From: Cohnella silvisoli | GTDB lineage: Bacteria; Bacillota; Bacilli; Paenibacillales; Paenibacillaceae | Length of the DNA stretch: 64,000 bases | Direction: 5' to 3' | Assembly: GCF_021190915.1 (NCBI RefSeq) | Contig: NZ_JAIOAP010000004.1 | Coordinates: 1-64,000, forward strand | Shown: positions 17,263 through 24,874 of the stretch, piece after piece | How positions within the stretch are numbered: the stretch's first letter is position 1 | How the letters are laid out: each line of letters opens with the position of its first letter | Translations under genes and position numbers: made by a program | The notes under the pieces: model-generated | The model's input: the letters and a program-made list of their open reading frames with translations, nothing else | The model's database searches: none | What the model was told of the DNA's origin: nothing

Positions 17263-18057
17263 TTATTTGGTCGATAAAGAGGAATAAACCTTTTCCAGAT
17301 AGGCAATCGAAACTTGCTCCGCTTCCTTCCTGAGTACCAAATCAGTAAAGCGATAACGAAGGTTTTGGTATAAACGAATGGTTGATTGCAGGGCATTATA
17401 ACAGCTCTTGGAATTGTGGGAGGGGATAGTCTCCTCTAATTCTGTGATCACGTTGCCGGCATGTTGCTCCAGTCTCCTTACGCCCCTAGGCAGCTGTCCG
17501 TTCTCGGTAAGAATTAATGGACCTAATACCACGCTCCGTATGAATGTAAGAAGATCAATTACTTCGAATAACTCGCCTCTACCTAGTTTGGTGGCACCGT
17601 AATGGATCCATACCCAGAATCGGTCTTCATTCCATTGAGGATCAGGAGAAGGACTGTTGGGGGAAGAATGCTGTAGTATTGTACTGATTTCTATCCCTCT
17701 CTCCCAAAGAATAAGAGGCTGCTCGATTCGTTCTGCAAGCTCCTCGGGTGTAACGAACTTAAAATCCACATGTAATGGGGATGGACCGTATAGGCAGATG
17801 ACTAGCCGCGGCTCTCCCACATGTTCACCAGTGAATGCTGACAGCAAGCTCCCTAACTTTTCCACTATATTTAAGCGTTGTTTCATGATCTCTGCTTGAT
17901 AGGCTGGCTGATACACGACAATAAGATCCAAATCGCTGTACTCATCCATTGTTCCATATATCATGGATCCGCCCGCAAGAAGGCCAATTATCCTTTTATC
18001 TTGGATGAAACTCTCTTTTACATGTTCGATAAAGCGCATATGAATCGGTAACACCAT
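17263..18057 (-). CDS. Nucleotidyltransferase-domain protein
   Basis: A 264-residue protein. Residues ~25-50 hold the pol-beta-type nucleotidyltransferase signature: LAGGSMIYGTMDEYSDLDLI, i.e. GGS followed by two metal-binding aspartates. The arrangement resembles aminoglycoside adenylyltransferase-like proteins. A helical C-terminal part (~150-260) could be the substrate-binding domain. The target is unknown; an antibiotic, a protein or a small molecule are all possible. An AGGGGGC site precedes ATG 18057. It is transcribed alone. Confidence 0.8.
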   Translation of the reverse strand: MVLPIHMRFIEHVKESFIQDKRIIGLLAGGSMIYGTMDEYSDLDLIVVYQPAYQAEIMKQRLNIVEKLGSLLSAFTGEHVGEPRLVICLYGPSPLHVDFKFVTPEELAERIEQPLILWERGIEISTILQHSSPNSPSPDPQWNEDRFWVWIHYGATKLGRGELFEVIDLLTFIRSVVLGPLILTENGQLPRGVRRLEQHAGNVITELEETIPSHNSKSCYNALQSTIRLYQNLRYRFTDLVLRKEAEQVSIAYLEKVYSSLSTK

Positions 18058-18138
18058 TGTAATGCCCCCTAATAATATGACCCATGAAAATGGGTATTAC
18101 GCGAATATATCATTGGTATATTACCTTGTCAATGCAGA

Positions 18139-18173
18139 GAACCGTATTATAAGTATCGGCGAAAATTTTGGTG
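18139..18173 (+). repeat. Dispersed repeat, copy D
   Basis: GAACCGTATTATAAGTATCG with a GCGAAAATTTTGGTG tail, matching copies A-C more than 15 kb away. It lies in the 18058-18455 intergenic region, which also has a hairpin at 18226-18252 and a possible cassette boundary at 18408, but no other gene. Confidence 0.6.
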
Positions 18174-18225
18174 AAGCAGCTTGTGGAGAGCAGTTAAAGG
18201 GAGTGGTTAATACTGTAAGAACCAG

Positions 18226-18252
18226 CCTCTAATCTCGGTTTAGGGGGTTTTT
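18226..18252 (+). terminator. Orphan terminator-like hairpin
   Basis: CCTCTAA and TTTAGGGGG pair around a short loop and are followed by TTTTT. No complete gene ends just before it on this strand, so it may be left over from a lost gene. Its flank matches the hairpin at 14172. Confidence 0.5.
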
Positions 18253-18407
18253 GTTGTCTCTAATCGTGTCAATGAACTGTAAACAAAGGTGAACTAACTA
18301 CAAATCGCCATACTGTGTTAGATTAGAGTTAGAAAAGGAATTTCATGGGATTTATGGATTCGTAGAAATGCCGTGTATATGGATGTTTACGAACTTCGCA
18401 AATAAGA

Positions 18408-18415
18408 GTTATAGG
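18408..18415 (+). other. Possible left boundary of the cassette array
   Basis: GTTATAGG followed by AAA matches the right-hand core of the five attC-like sites (GTTATNNGAAA). If it marks a recombination point after the G, the first cassette gene starts 47 bases later, like the 41-45-base leaders of the next three cassettes. It may be the array's attI-like attachment site. Confidence 0.35.
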
Positions 18416-18455
18416 AAATCAACGCAAATCATTAAAAACTCTTGTAGGAGCCCAT

Positions 18456-19067
18456 ATGATGAAGATAAAAACAAGAAATATTAGTGTGCTATTAATAATT
18501 CTCGGAGCTTTATTTTTAATATTTTGGCGAATTGGATTACTCGGTTTATGGAATGAAGGGATATCATATATTGCTGATAACACAAAGAATTATAGCGATA
18601 AAAATGGTCATATAATTCAAGAAAATTATTCAATTTCGATTAATCTTGCAGATTTAAAAAGCAATATTGGCAAAGTCTTATATGATGATGGAGATAATAA
18701 GATTTATGTAATATGGGTTAGTAATTCAGACAATATAAACTCGGGTGGTTATAACATCGGTTTTAGATCAATCGGTAAATATTCATTATCAGGAGCAACA
18801 TTGATTTCTGGGGTACATCATAAAACATTAGGGGAACATTCATTTACTACAGAAATGTCAGCAAAAATGACTGTTGAATATAAATCCAAGAAATACTCAA
18901 GTTCCACTGCTGGAATTAGTGGTTTGAACTATAAAGATGGGGACGATTTTTCATTTTTTATTTTCCCGTCAACCGCATATGAAACAAAAGAGGTATCATT
19001 AAATGAAACAGGAGAAGTGATTATTACAATATCCAATCTCTTTAAAAATATCTGGATCAGAAAATAA
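18456..19067 (+). CDS. Membrane-anchored protein of unknown function (cassette gene 1)
   Basis: A 203-residue protein with one N-terminal transmembrane segment (about 9-30, ISVLLIILGALFLIFWRIGL). A ~170-residue outward domain follows, rich in Ser, Tyr, Lys and beta-type sequence. I do not recognise the family. TAGGAG precedes ATG 18456, and ATG 18459 is possible. The DNA is far more AT-rich than the flanking sugar genes, like the other cassette genes. An attC-like site starts 48 bases after its stop. Confidence 0.65.
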   Translation: MMKIKTRNISVLLIILGALFLIFWRIGLLGLWNEGISYIADNTKNYSDKNGHIIQENYSISINLADLKSNIGKVLYDDGDNKIYVIWVSNSDNINSGGYNIGFRSIGKYSLSGATLISGVHHKTLGEHSFTTEMSAKMTVEYKSKKYSSSTAGISGLNYKDGDDFSFFIFPSTAYETKEVSLNETGEVIITISNLFKNIWIRK

Positions 19068-19114
19068 TAATGAAACTACTACTGTCGGTTAATTCGAAGA
19101 CGGCGTTGACATCC

Positions 19115-19307
19115 TATAACACCATGTTCACGCTTCGGGCCATTCAGCCCTCGGTCCGGCAGGAGTTAGATGAGGATTCAGAGATGCAATAGGCAGCAAC
19201 GAGGAAGCGGAATCAGCCGGACACATCCGCACCACCTAACCGCGTCGCGGCCGGCACCTGACGGTGCCTTAAGGTGGTGGGACGTCGTGAACACGAAACG
19301 TTATGTG
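19115..19307. repeat. attC-like site 1
   Basis: Left core TATAACACC (19115-19123) and GTTCACG; right core CGTGAAC and ACGTTATGTGA, with the presumed cut after G19300. Inside, GTCCGGC pairs with GCCGGAC and CACCACCTAA with TTAAGGTGGTG. About 190 bases long. Like site 2, it has the GC-rich inner stem. Confidence 0.7.
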
Positions 19308-19344
19308 AAATACTTACAATTAATTAATTATTGGAGTTGATTCA

Positions 19345-19956
19345 ATGCTTGTAGTTCATTGGTCTCCAGTAAATAATTCAAAAAGCATTCTGAAAAATGG
19401 GATAAGAAAAAATCAAAATGGCCTATACTGTTATCCAGTTACAGGCCATCTTTCTTTAGATAGGTGGTGGATGAAGGCTCTTAAAAGATTTCGGAGAGAT
19501 GGAAAACGATATAATGGTTTTATTTTCAAAGTCGAGGAACAAGATCTACCAGCATATTATGGTCATTTCATGGGAGCGACTACAAAAGATAAATTTGAAA
19601 AACCAATAAAAAGCTTATTAGAATTAGGGCAAGAACTTCAGAATACAATCATCTGGAGAATCGGGGAAAGAATTTCAGGGGGAACCTCAGAAAGGATAAC
19701 AAACGAAACTGATTATTTAAAGCTCGGTAGGGATGAGATCATAAAGAGACCTGATATATATAAAGAAACACTTAATGATACTGCATTTATGGAATACATA
19801 CTTGAGGACTTCCAAATAGTATTAACGAAATCAATAGCAGCAAATAGAATAATTCGAATTATCCCGTCAAACGAAGAATTCGGAAGAATTTTATATAAAA
19901 ACAAAAAACAGCAATATGTTGAGGGAGAATTCAGGGAAGGCAAGTACTTCGGCTAA
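19345..19956 (+). CDS. Hypothetical protein (cassette gene 2), ADP-ribosyltransferase-like start
   Basis: A 203-residue soluble protein. It begins MLVVHWSPVNNSKSILKNGI, and a histidine followed by a SILKNGI helix is reminiscent of DarT/PARP-like ADP-ribosyltransferase folds; this is a weak impression, not a family assignment. TTGGAG precedes ATG 19345. Its TAA stop (19954-19956) lies inside the left core of attC-like site 2, the tight packing typical of integron gene cassettes. AT-rich codon use. A regulatory or defence role cannot be excluded. Confidence 0.7.
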   Translation: MLVVHWSPVNNSKSILKNGIRKNQNGLYCYPVTGHLSLDRWWMKALKRFRRDGKRYNGFIFKVEEQDLPAYYGHFMGATTKDKFEKPIKSLLELGQELQNTIIWRIGERISGGTSERITNETDYLKLGRDEIIKRPDIYKETLNDTAFMEYILEDFQIVLTKSIAANRIIRIIPSNEEFGRILYKNKKQQYVEGEFREGKYFG

Positions 19957-20140
19957 CACCATGTTCACGCTTCGGGGCATTCACCCCTCGGTCCGGCAGA
20001 AGTCAGATGTGGATTCGACGAGGCATTTCAGTATCGAGGAAGCAAATTCAGCCGGACACACCCGCACCACCTAACCGCATCGCGGCCGTCCCTTCGGGAC
20101 TTAAGGTGGTGGGGCGTCGTGAATACAAGAACGTTATATG
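19951..20140. repeat. attC-like site 2
   Basis: Left core GGCTAACACC and GTTCACG; right core CGTGAATAC and AACGTTATATG, presumed cut after G20133. GTCCGGC/GCCGGAC and CACCACCTAA/TTAAGGTGGTG pair as in site 1. The innermost loop is different in sequence (CGTCCCTTCGGGAC) from site 1. Confidence 0.7.
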
Positions 20141-20174
20141 CAATCAAAGCAAATTCCCATGTGGAGGTAATTCA

Positions 20175-20888
20175 ATGGCAGAGAAAACAATTAGATCATA
20201 CGAAGACTTATTGAGCATGCTTGATCAGAAGTTTCGTTCACCTGAACAATTCTGGGATCCCTTTTATACAAATCGGGAAAAGCCTGTCCCGTTTTTCAAG
20301 AATGCTCCAGATGAGAATTTGGTATCTTATTATGAAAGAAATCTTATCCAACCAGGTAAAGCAATGGATTCAGGATGTGGTTCGGGTAGAAACTCCATTT
20401 ATTTAGCTAAACAAGGATTTGATGTTGTTGGTTACGACATTTCAAGCGTAGCAATTGAATGGGCACGGGATCGTGCAGATGAGAGTAAGTTAAATATACA
20501 TTTTGAATGTAAATCAGTGTTCGAAATTAATGTCCTTGAACAATTCGACCTTGTTTACGATTCAGGTTGCTTGCATCATCTCTTGCCTCATCGAAGAATC
20601 CAATACCTTGATATGATTTACCGGTCCTTAAAGTCTGGAGGATTTTTTGGAATTACATGTTTTAGACCAGGTTTTGGAGATCTAGGTGGTCCTGTTCGTG
20701 AGATGTCCGATTGGGATGTATATGAAGAAGGGACTATGAATGGTGGATTAGCATTTTCAGAGGAGAAAATAAGATATATTTTGGAACCATATTTTGAATG
20801 CATCGAATTCAAGTCAGTTGAAAAGCAGGATAATGATGAAGTCTTTGGAGTCCCCTTCTTATGGGGTTCTCTGTGGAAAAAGAAGTAG
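20175..20888 (+). CDS. Class I SAM-dependent methyltransferase (cassette gene 3)
   Basis: A 237-residue methyltransferase. Motif I (AMDSGCGSGRNSIYLAKQG, ~60-78) binds S-adenosylmethionine, followed by the acidic loop VVGYDISSVAIEWAR and the post-I aspartate region. Motif IV-like FDLVYDSGCLHHL lies near 125. The C-terminal part should form the substrate pocket. TGGAGGT precedes ATG 20175, 41 bases after the presumed cassette cut; a longer in-frame reading from 20007 would run through the attC-like site and is rejected. The substrate is unknown. Confidence 0.85.
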   Translation: MAEKTIRSYEDLLSMLDQKFRSPEQFWDPFYTNREKPVPFFKNAPDENLVSYYERNLIQPGKAMDSGCGSGRNSIYLAKQGFDVVGYDISSVAIEWARDRADESKLNIHFECKSVFEINVLEQFDLVYDSGCLHHLLPHRRIQYLDMIYRSLKSGGFFGITCFRPGFGDLGGPVREMSDWDVYEEGTMNGGLAFSEEKIRYILEPYFECIEFKSVEKQDNDEVFGVPFLWGSLWKKK

Positions 20889-20920
20889 TTGTGAGAAATC
20901 TCGAAGATGGCTTCGACAGC

Positions 20921-21068
20921 ATATAACACCGTTTTCACGCATCGGGTCATTCGGTCCTCGGTCCGCCCGAGGTATTTCGAGGAAGCTGATTCAGGCGGAC
21001 ACATCGATCTCCCTAAGATAAGAGCTATCTTAGGGAGATCGACGTCGTGAATACATGAACGTTATACG
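20921..21068. repeat. attC-like site 3
   Basis: Left core ATATAACACC and TTCACG; right core CGTGAATAC and AACGTTATACG, presumed cut after G21061. GTCCGCC pairs with GGCGGAC, and CGATCTCCCTAAGATA pairs with TATCTTAGGGAGATCG around AGAGC. First of the three shorter sites (~147 bases). Confidence 0.72.
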
Positions 21069-21106
21069 AAAGAACCTAAGAGATTTTAAACACGTAGGAG
21101 ATCATT

Positions 21107-21689
21107 ATGACTAAACATCAATTGATTCTTGATGTAGCAGGAGTAATAATAACAAACCTTTCTCCGACATTTTGGCATGAAATAGCCGATTCAGCGGGCA
21201 TCCCTTTTGAAGCCATCACAATTCAAACAAGATATTCGTAATTTATTATGGTCAGGAAAGATAAGTGAAGATGCGTTTTGGTATTGGCTTAAAAAACAAT
21301 GCCCATCATTGGAGATACATAATGCAAAGTCAATTTTAATCAAACAGCTTAGTTATTTGCCTGCATTTAATTGTATACCTGACTGGAGCCAATTAGCTGA
21401 TATTCATCTGCTAAGTAATCATCGATCGGAATGGTTAGAGCCGCTATTAAAACCAATAAAAAAGTATGTTAAGAGCATAACAATCTCAAGTTCCGTTGGA
21501 TTTTGTAAACCTGACCGAGAGATATATGAAATCGTTCATAATAAATTAAATGTGAAACAAAAAGTATTGTTTATAGATGATCAGGAGGAGAACTTGAAAC
21601 CTGCACAAGAATTATTTTGGAGTACGCTAATTGCAGATAAAAAAGGCATTTGGATAGAACAAGTAAATGAAATGTTAAACACTGATTAA
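21107..21689 (+). pseudogene. Frameshifted HAD-superfamily hydrolase (cassette gene 4)
   Basis: ATG 21107 with TAGGAG starts the HAD motif I-like LILDVAGVIITNL in one frame. The rest of the protein, from about 21207 to the stop at 21689, is in another frame. It carries the helical cap (SGKISEDAFWYWL), a SISS-type motif II, and the motif III/IV segment GFCKPDREIY and KVLFIDDQEEN. Removing one T from the TTTT run near 21203-21206 would restore a single ~193-residue reading frame. It may be a sequencing error or a true inactivation. HAD enzymes are phosphatases or dehalogenases; the substrate is unknown. Confidence 0.75.
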
Positions 21690-21724
21690 AGATTTTGCAG
21701 CAAGTTCAATGAAGAGGTTCCTTC

Positions 21725-21867
21725 GTATAACACCGTATTCGCGCTGCGGGCCATTCGGCCCTTGATCTGCCAGAAGCATTAAGTTTATTCAGGCAGATAC
21801 ATCCATTCCCCTAAGATAAGAGCTATCTAAGGGGAATGGACGTCGTGAATACAAGAACGTTCTACGA
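21725..21867. repeat. attC-like site 4
   Basis: Left core GTATAACACC and ATTCGCG; right core CGTGAATAC and AACGTTCTACG, presumed cut after G21859. GATCTGCC pairs with GGCAGAT, and CCATTCCCCTAAGATA pairs with TATCTAAGGGGAATGG. Both stems have changed on both sides compared with site 3. Confidence 0.72.
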
Positions 21868-21939
21868 AAGTCCACAAAGGCTGTAGGCTCCAAAGATATG
21901 GTATAATTTCTTCATAAGCCCAAGAAATGAGGTAGAGCC

Positions 21940-22194
21940 ATGAATTGGGAAACTTTAAGAAACCATTTTCCAGATCAGTGGGTACTTTTCGAAGCAATTG
22001 AAGCGCATTCTGATAACGGTAGAAGATTGGTTGATCGAATAGCAATGATTAATCAATACGTTGATGGTAAAGACGTCTTAAATGAATATAAAATAATCCA
22101 TAAGACAGAACCTAACCGAGAACTTTATGTTGCTCATACAAGTAAGACTGAATTAGAGATTATAGAGCGCAAATGGATAGGTGTTCGAATATGA
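21940..22194 (+). CDS. Small protein, partner of an aspartyl protease (cassette gene 5a)
   Basis: An 84-residue soluble protein (MNWETLRNHFPDQWVLFEAI start, ending in a charged beta-like segment). I do not assign a fold, though the pattern resembles small proteins often found directly before retropepsin-like genes. ATG 21940 follows GAGGTAG. Its TGA overlaps the ATG of the next gene (ATGA), so both are translationally coupled in one two-gene cassette. The pair could be a regulatory or toxin-antitoxin-type unit, which is conjecture. Confidence 0.75.
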   Translation: MNWETLRNHFPDQWVLFEAIEAHSDNGRRLVDRIAMINQYVDGKDVLNEYKIIHKTEPNRELYVAHTSKTELEIIERKWIGVRI

Positions 22195-22580
22195 ATAAAG
22201 CAATTCAGCTTTCAAATAGCGATTTACCTTTTATTGAGAATACGGTATATTACAATAATCAGAGCATTAGATTGCCCAAAGTACTGATTGATACAGGATC
22301 ATCAAGTACGATCTTAAAATTAGATATAATGGAAGAAATCGGATTGACTGTCGAACTCGAAGATGTCTTAGGAACAATAAGCGGTGTAGGCGGAAGTGAT
22401 TTCGTCTTTTTTAAAACTGTAGATGCAATTGAAGTACATGGATTTAAAATTGAGAACTTTCAGGTCGATATAGGAACAATGAATTACGGGATAAATATCG
22501 ATGGAATTATTGGAATGGACTTTTTATTAAAGGCAAAAGGGATAATTGACTTGAATGAATTAATATTGATATGTAAGTAA
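22191..22580 (+). CDS. Retropepsin-like aspartic protease (cassette gene 5b)
   Basis: A 129-residue protein with the single catalytic motif VLIDTGSSSTILK near residue 31 and the hydrophobic psi-loop partner IIGMDFLLKA near 108. This is the layout of single-domain retropepsin-like proteases, which dimerise to form an active site. The start at ATG 22191 is chosen because it overlaps the stop of the upstream 84-residue gene; an in-frame ATG at 22173 is inside that gene. An attC-like site begins 21 bases after the stop. Confidence 0.82.
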   Translation: MNKAIQLSNSDLPFIENTVYYNNQSIRLPKVLIDTGSSSTILKLDIMEEIGLTVELEDVLGTISGVGGSDFVFFKTVDAIEVHGFKIENFQVDIGTMNYGINIDGIIGMDFLLKAKGIIDLNELILICK

Positions 22581-22600
22581 AGCAGGAAGCGTGGACCTTC

Positions 22601-22747
22601 GTATAACACCAAATTTACGCTTCGGGGCATTCGGCTCTCGGTTTGCCCGAAGCAATTCAAAGTAGAATATCAGGCAGACAAATCGATCCCCCTAAGATAA
22701 GAGCTATCTAAGGGGATCGACATCGTGAACACAAGAACGTTATCTGA
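22601..22747. repeat. attC-like site 5
   Basis: Left core GTATAACACC and TTTACG; right core CGTGAACAC and AACGTTATCTG, presumed cut after G22739. GTTTGCC pairs with GGCAGAC, and CGATCCCCCTAAGATA pairs with TATCTAAGGGGATCG. It is the last site; none follows the next gene. Confidence 0.72.
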
Positions 22748-22828
22748 AAGCTTCCAAGAGCATAATGATTTCCATTTTATTGTTATTGTTGTAAGATTAA
22801 TTATAGCAAATTGAATTGAGGGATGATT

Positions 22829-23194
22829 ATGTTACCTCCATACGTAATAGATCTCTAGGTACCGTACTCAGTACCCAATAGGGTAAATCTAAAGTATGTG
22901 CCAGGGATTGTATTGTTTAATGTAAATGAAATTAATGATTGGAAACAAGCTTTACTTGAAAAGAGATTATTAAAAAAACAAAAAGCATGTAGATGTTTTG
23001 ACCCTAGACTAAAAAAGCTTAAAGAATATCGACATCACAGAAGAACTAAATATATCTATGGGAATGAAAGCAAATTTATTAGAAACATGACTCAAAGAAA
23101 ATTTAGAAGAGCAATGAAAAGAGAAATATTAAGAGAAGAATATTACAGACCTGTACCCCATGATTATAAGACATATGGATGGCTGACTTGGTGA
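22829..23194 (+). pseudogene. Small basic protein interrupted by an in-frame TAG
   Basis: ATG 22829, after GAGGG, opens MLPPYVIDL, then a TAG at 22856-22858. The same frame continues unbroken for about 112 further codons to 23194 and ends PHDYKTYGWLTW. Translation could restart at GTG 22898 (98 residues), but no good ribosome site is seen there. The protein is Lys/Arg-rich and I do not recognise a function. It sits after the last attC-like site, so it could be the final cassette missing its own site, or resident DNA. A terminator follows. Confidence 0.55.
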
Positions 23195-23232
23195 GAAAGT
23201 AAAGCAAATGATTAACTTCCTGAGAACTGATG

Positions 23233-23292
23233 ATTTCCCGCACCAAGGATGTGTTTCCAGAAATGGACGATCCTGAGATGCGGGAAATTTTT
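23233..23292 (+). terminator. Terminator closing the cassette region
   Basis: ATTTCCCGCA (23233-23242) and TGCGGGAAAT (23279-23288) are perfect inverted repeats followed by TTTT. Beyond it, up to 23520, I see no gene. Confidence 0.8.
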
Positions 23293-23520
23293 ATATATAG
23301 GTTTAGATTGATTTATCAAATTACCCCCGAATAAAAACCCCAAACTCAGTCGAATATCTGCAACTCAACTACAACCACACGCATGCCATTTCCCAACTTC
23401 GCTAGAAATTTAAATCATTTTTTTTAGAAGGCCTGTATTTAATAAAATTTAAATGTTCGACAATTATACTGGGGTTATCAGGAGAGTGGTATTCAGAATA
23501 GTTGAAGCGGAGGGATTGAT

Positions 23521-23976
23521 ATGGCCAAAATGAACAAAAAGTGGGTAATCCTGTGTTCAACGGCTGTTGCTGCGGTATACGCTGCCGGATATTTTACGAC
23601 GGAAACCCAGGCATCCATACAACAACAACCGCAACACACCCAGATTAATATTCAATCGAATGGCGGCCAATCAAATGATACTTCAATAAATAAGAGCCCA
23701 ACAAGCAGCCTTTATCAAGACGGTACCTATACGGGTATGGGAAGAAATCGGCGTGGATCGATTCAAGTAGCAGTAACGATTAAGAACGATAAAATTACGG
23801 ATGTTGAAATCAGCGATTTTGCCATGCATTATTCCGAAAGTGACGTAGTGGGAATGCCTGAAGAAGTCATACAAAACCAAAGCGCGAAAGTGATGAATGT
23901 CTCAGGCGCGACGTACAGCACTCAAGCTTTCGAAGATGCCGTACTAGATGCACTCTCACAGGCACAGAACGCCTAA
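23521..23976 (+). CDS. Secreted FMN-binding-domain protein (flavinylation target)
   Basis: A 151-residue protein with an N-terminal signal or anchor (residues 7-22, WVILCSTAVAAVYAAGYF), a Gln/Asn/Ser linker to ~65, and an FMN_bind domain. The flavinylation motif SGATYST is near residue 128; in this family ApbE links FMN to the threonine. It should carry electrons on the outer face of the membrane. GGAGGG precedes ATG 23521. It is the first gene of an operon with apbE (11 bases later) and an RnfD-like gene. Confidence 0.92.
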   Translation: MAKMNKKWVILCSTAVAAVYAAGYFTTETQASIQQQPQHTQINIQSNGGQSNDTSINKSPTSSLYQDGTYTGMGRNRRGSIQVAVTIKNDKITDVEISDFAMHYSESDVVGMPEEVIQNQSAKVMNVSGATYSTQAFEDAVLDALSQAQNA

Positions 23977-23986
23977 TGGATAAACA

Positions 23987-24874
23987 ATGAAAAAAACTAA
24001 ATTATATATGGATACGGTTGTAGATATACAGGTAGTCACTGGGAAATGGAAATCAAAGGACGAGGCTGAAGCTAAAATCAATCGGGCTTTCGAGGCGTTT
24101 CAAAGAGTAGAGCAAGCTTGCAGCCGTTTTAGTCCTGAGAGTGAATTGATGGTGGCTTGCAGTCAGATCGAAACCTCGATCCAGGTGAGTCCGTTTTTAT
24201 TTGAACCGCTCAAGTTTGCTTTAGAAATGGCGAAATGGACAAATGGTGTATTTGATCCTACCGTGGGAAAAGCGATGGAAGATCATGGATTTAATCGTCA
24301 TTACTTAACGGGGCAATCCATTGAAAGTCCTTCTGCCGATTCAGTTACGTATCGGGATATCGTGTTAAATCAAGAAGATCGTACATTATACTTACGGAAA
24401 CCTATGGTAATTGATTTAGGAGCCGTGGCCAAAGGGTTCGCCATCGATTTGGCCGCAAATGAGTTGAAAGAATTTGATGGTTTTGTGGTTAATGCTGGCG
24501 GTGATCTGTTTGCAGGAGGTCTGGATGAGCGGGGAAACCCCTGGGAAATAGGCATTCAGCATCCCGGGCGAAGAGAACAAATCATACACACAATTAGAAT
24601 TCCTAATGAGGCGATCTGCACATCTGGAAGTTACGAGCGTAAGAGCGCAATAATGCCCGGCATGCATCACTTATTCCACCCCATAACGAGAATATCGCCA
24701 AATGATTGGATAAGCTGCAGTGTAATTGCCCCTTTCGCCATGATGGCGGACGCTTTTTCGACGGCATCGTTTTTGCTGGGGACAGAAAGCGGGAAAATGT
24801 TGATCGAACAAGCCGATCTAAGAGGAATCTTGATCACATCCGGTTTACAAATCGTTAGAGTTGGAGGGATATGA
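23987..24874 (+). CDS. apbE: FAD:protein FMN transferase
   Basis: A 295-residue ApbE-family enzyme that moves FMN from FAD onto Thr/Ser of flavinylation motifs in exported proteins, using Mg2+. Visible family segments are YMDTVVDIQV at the start, VEQACSRFSPESELM (~40-55), GVFDPTVGKAM (~90), DLGAVAKGFAID (~145) and VNAGGDLFAGG (~170). No signal peptide or lipobox is seen, so this copy may be cytoplasmic, unlike many lipoprotein ApbEs. Its target is almost surely the upstream FMN-binding protein and possibly the RnfD-like product; the stop touches the next start. Confidence 0.93.
   Translation: MKKTKLYMDTVVDIQVVTGKWKSKDEAEAKINRAFEAFQRVEQACSRFSPESELMVACSQIETSIQVSPFLFEPLKFALEMAKWTNGVFDPTVGKAMEDHGFNRHYLTGQSIESPSADSVTYRDIVLNQEDRTLYLRKPMVIDLGAVAKGFAIDLAANELKEFDGFVVNAGGDLFAGGLDERGNPWEIGIQHPGRREQIIHTIRIPNEAICTSGSYERKSAIMPGMHHLFHPITRISPNDWISCSVIAPFAMMADAFSTASFLLGTESGKMLIEQADLRGILITSGLQIVRVGGI

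Noticed and set aside
20007..20174. Longer N-terminus for the methyltransferase
   Set aside because: These codons lie in the attC-like site 2 and before a perfect TGGAGGT at 20175, so they are not coding.
18408..22747. CRISPR array
   Set aside because: Repeats are ~145-190 bases, diverged, with genes of 0.4-0.7 kb between them; no short regular spacers and no cas genes.
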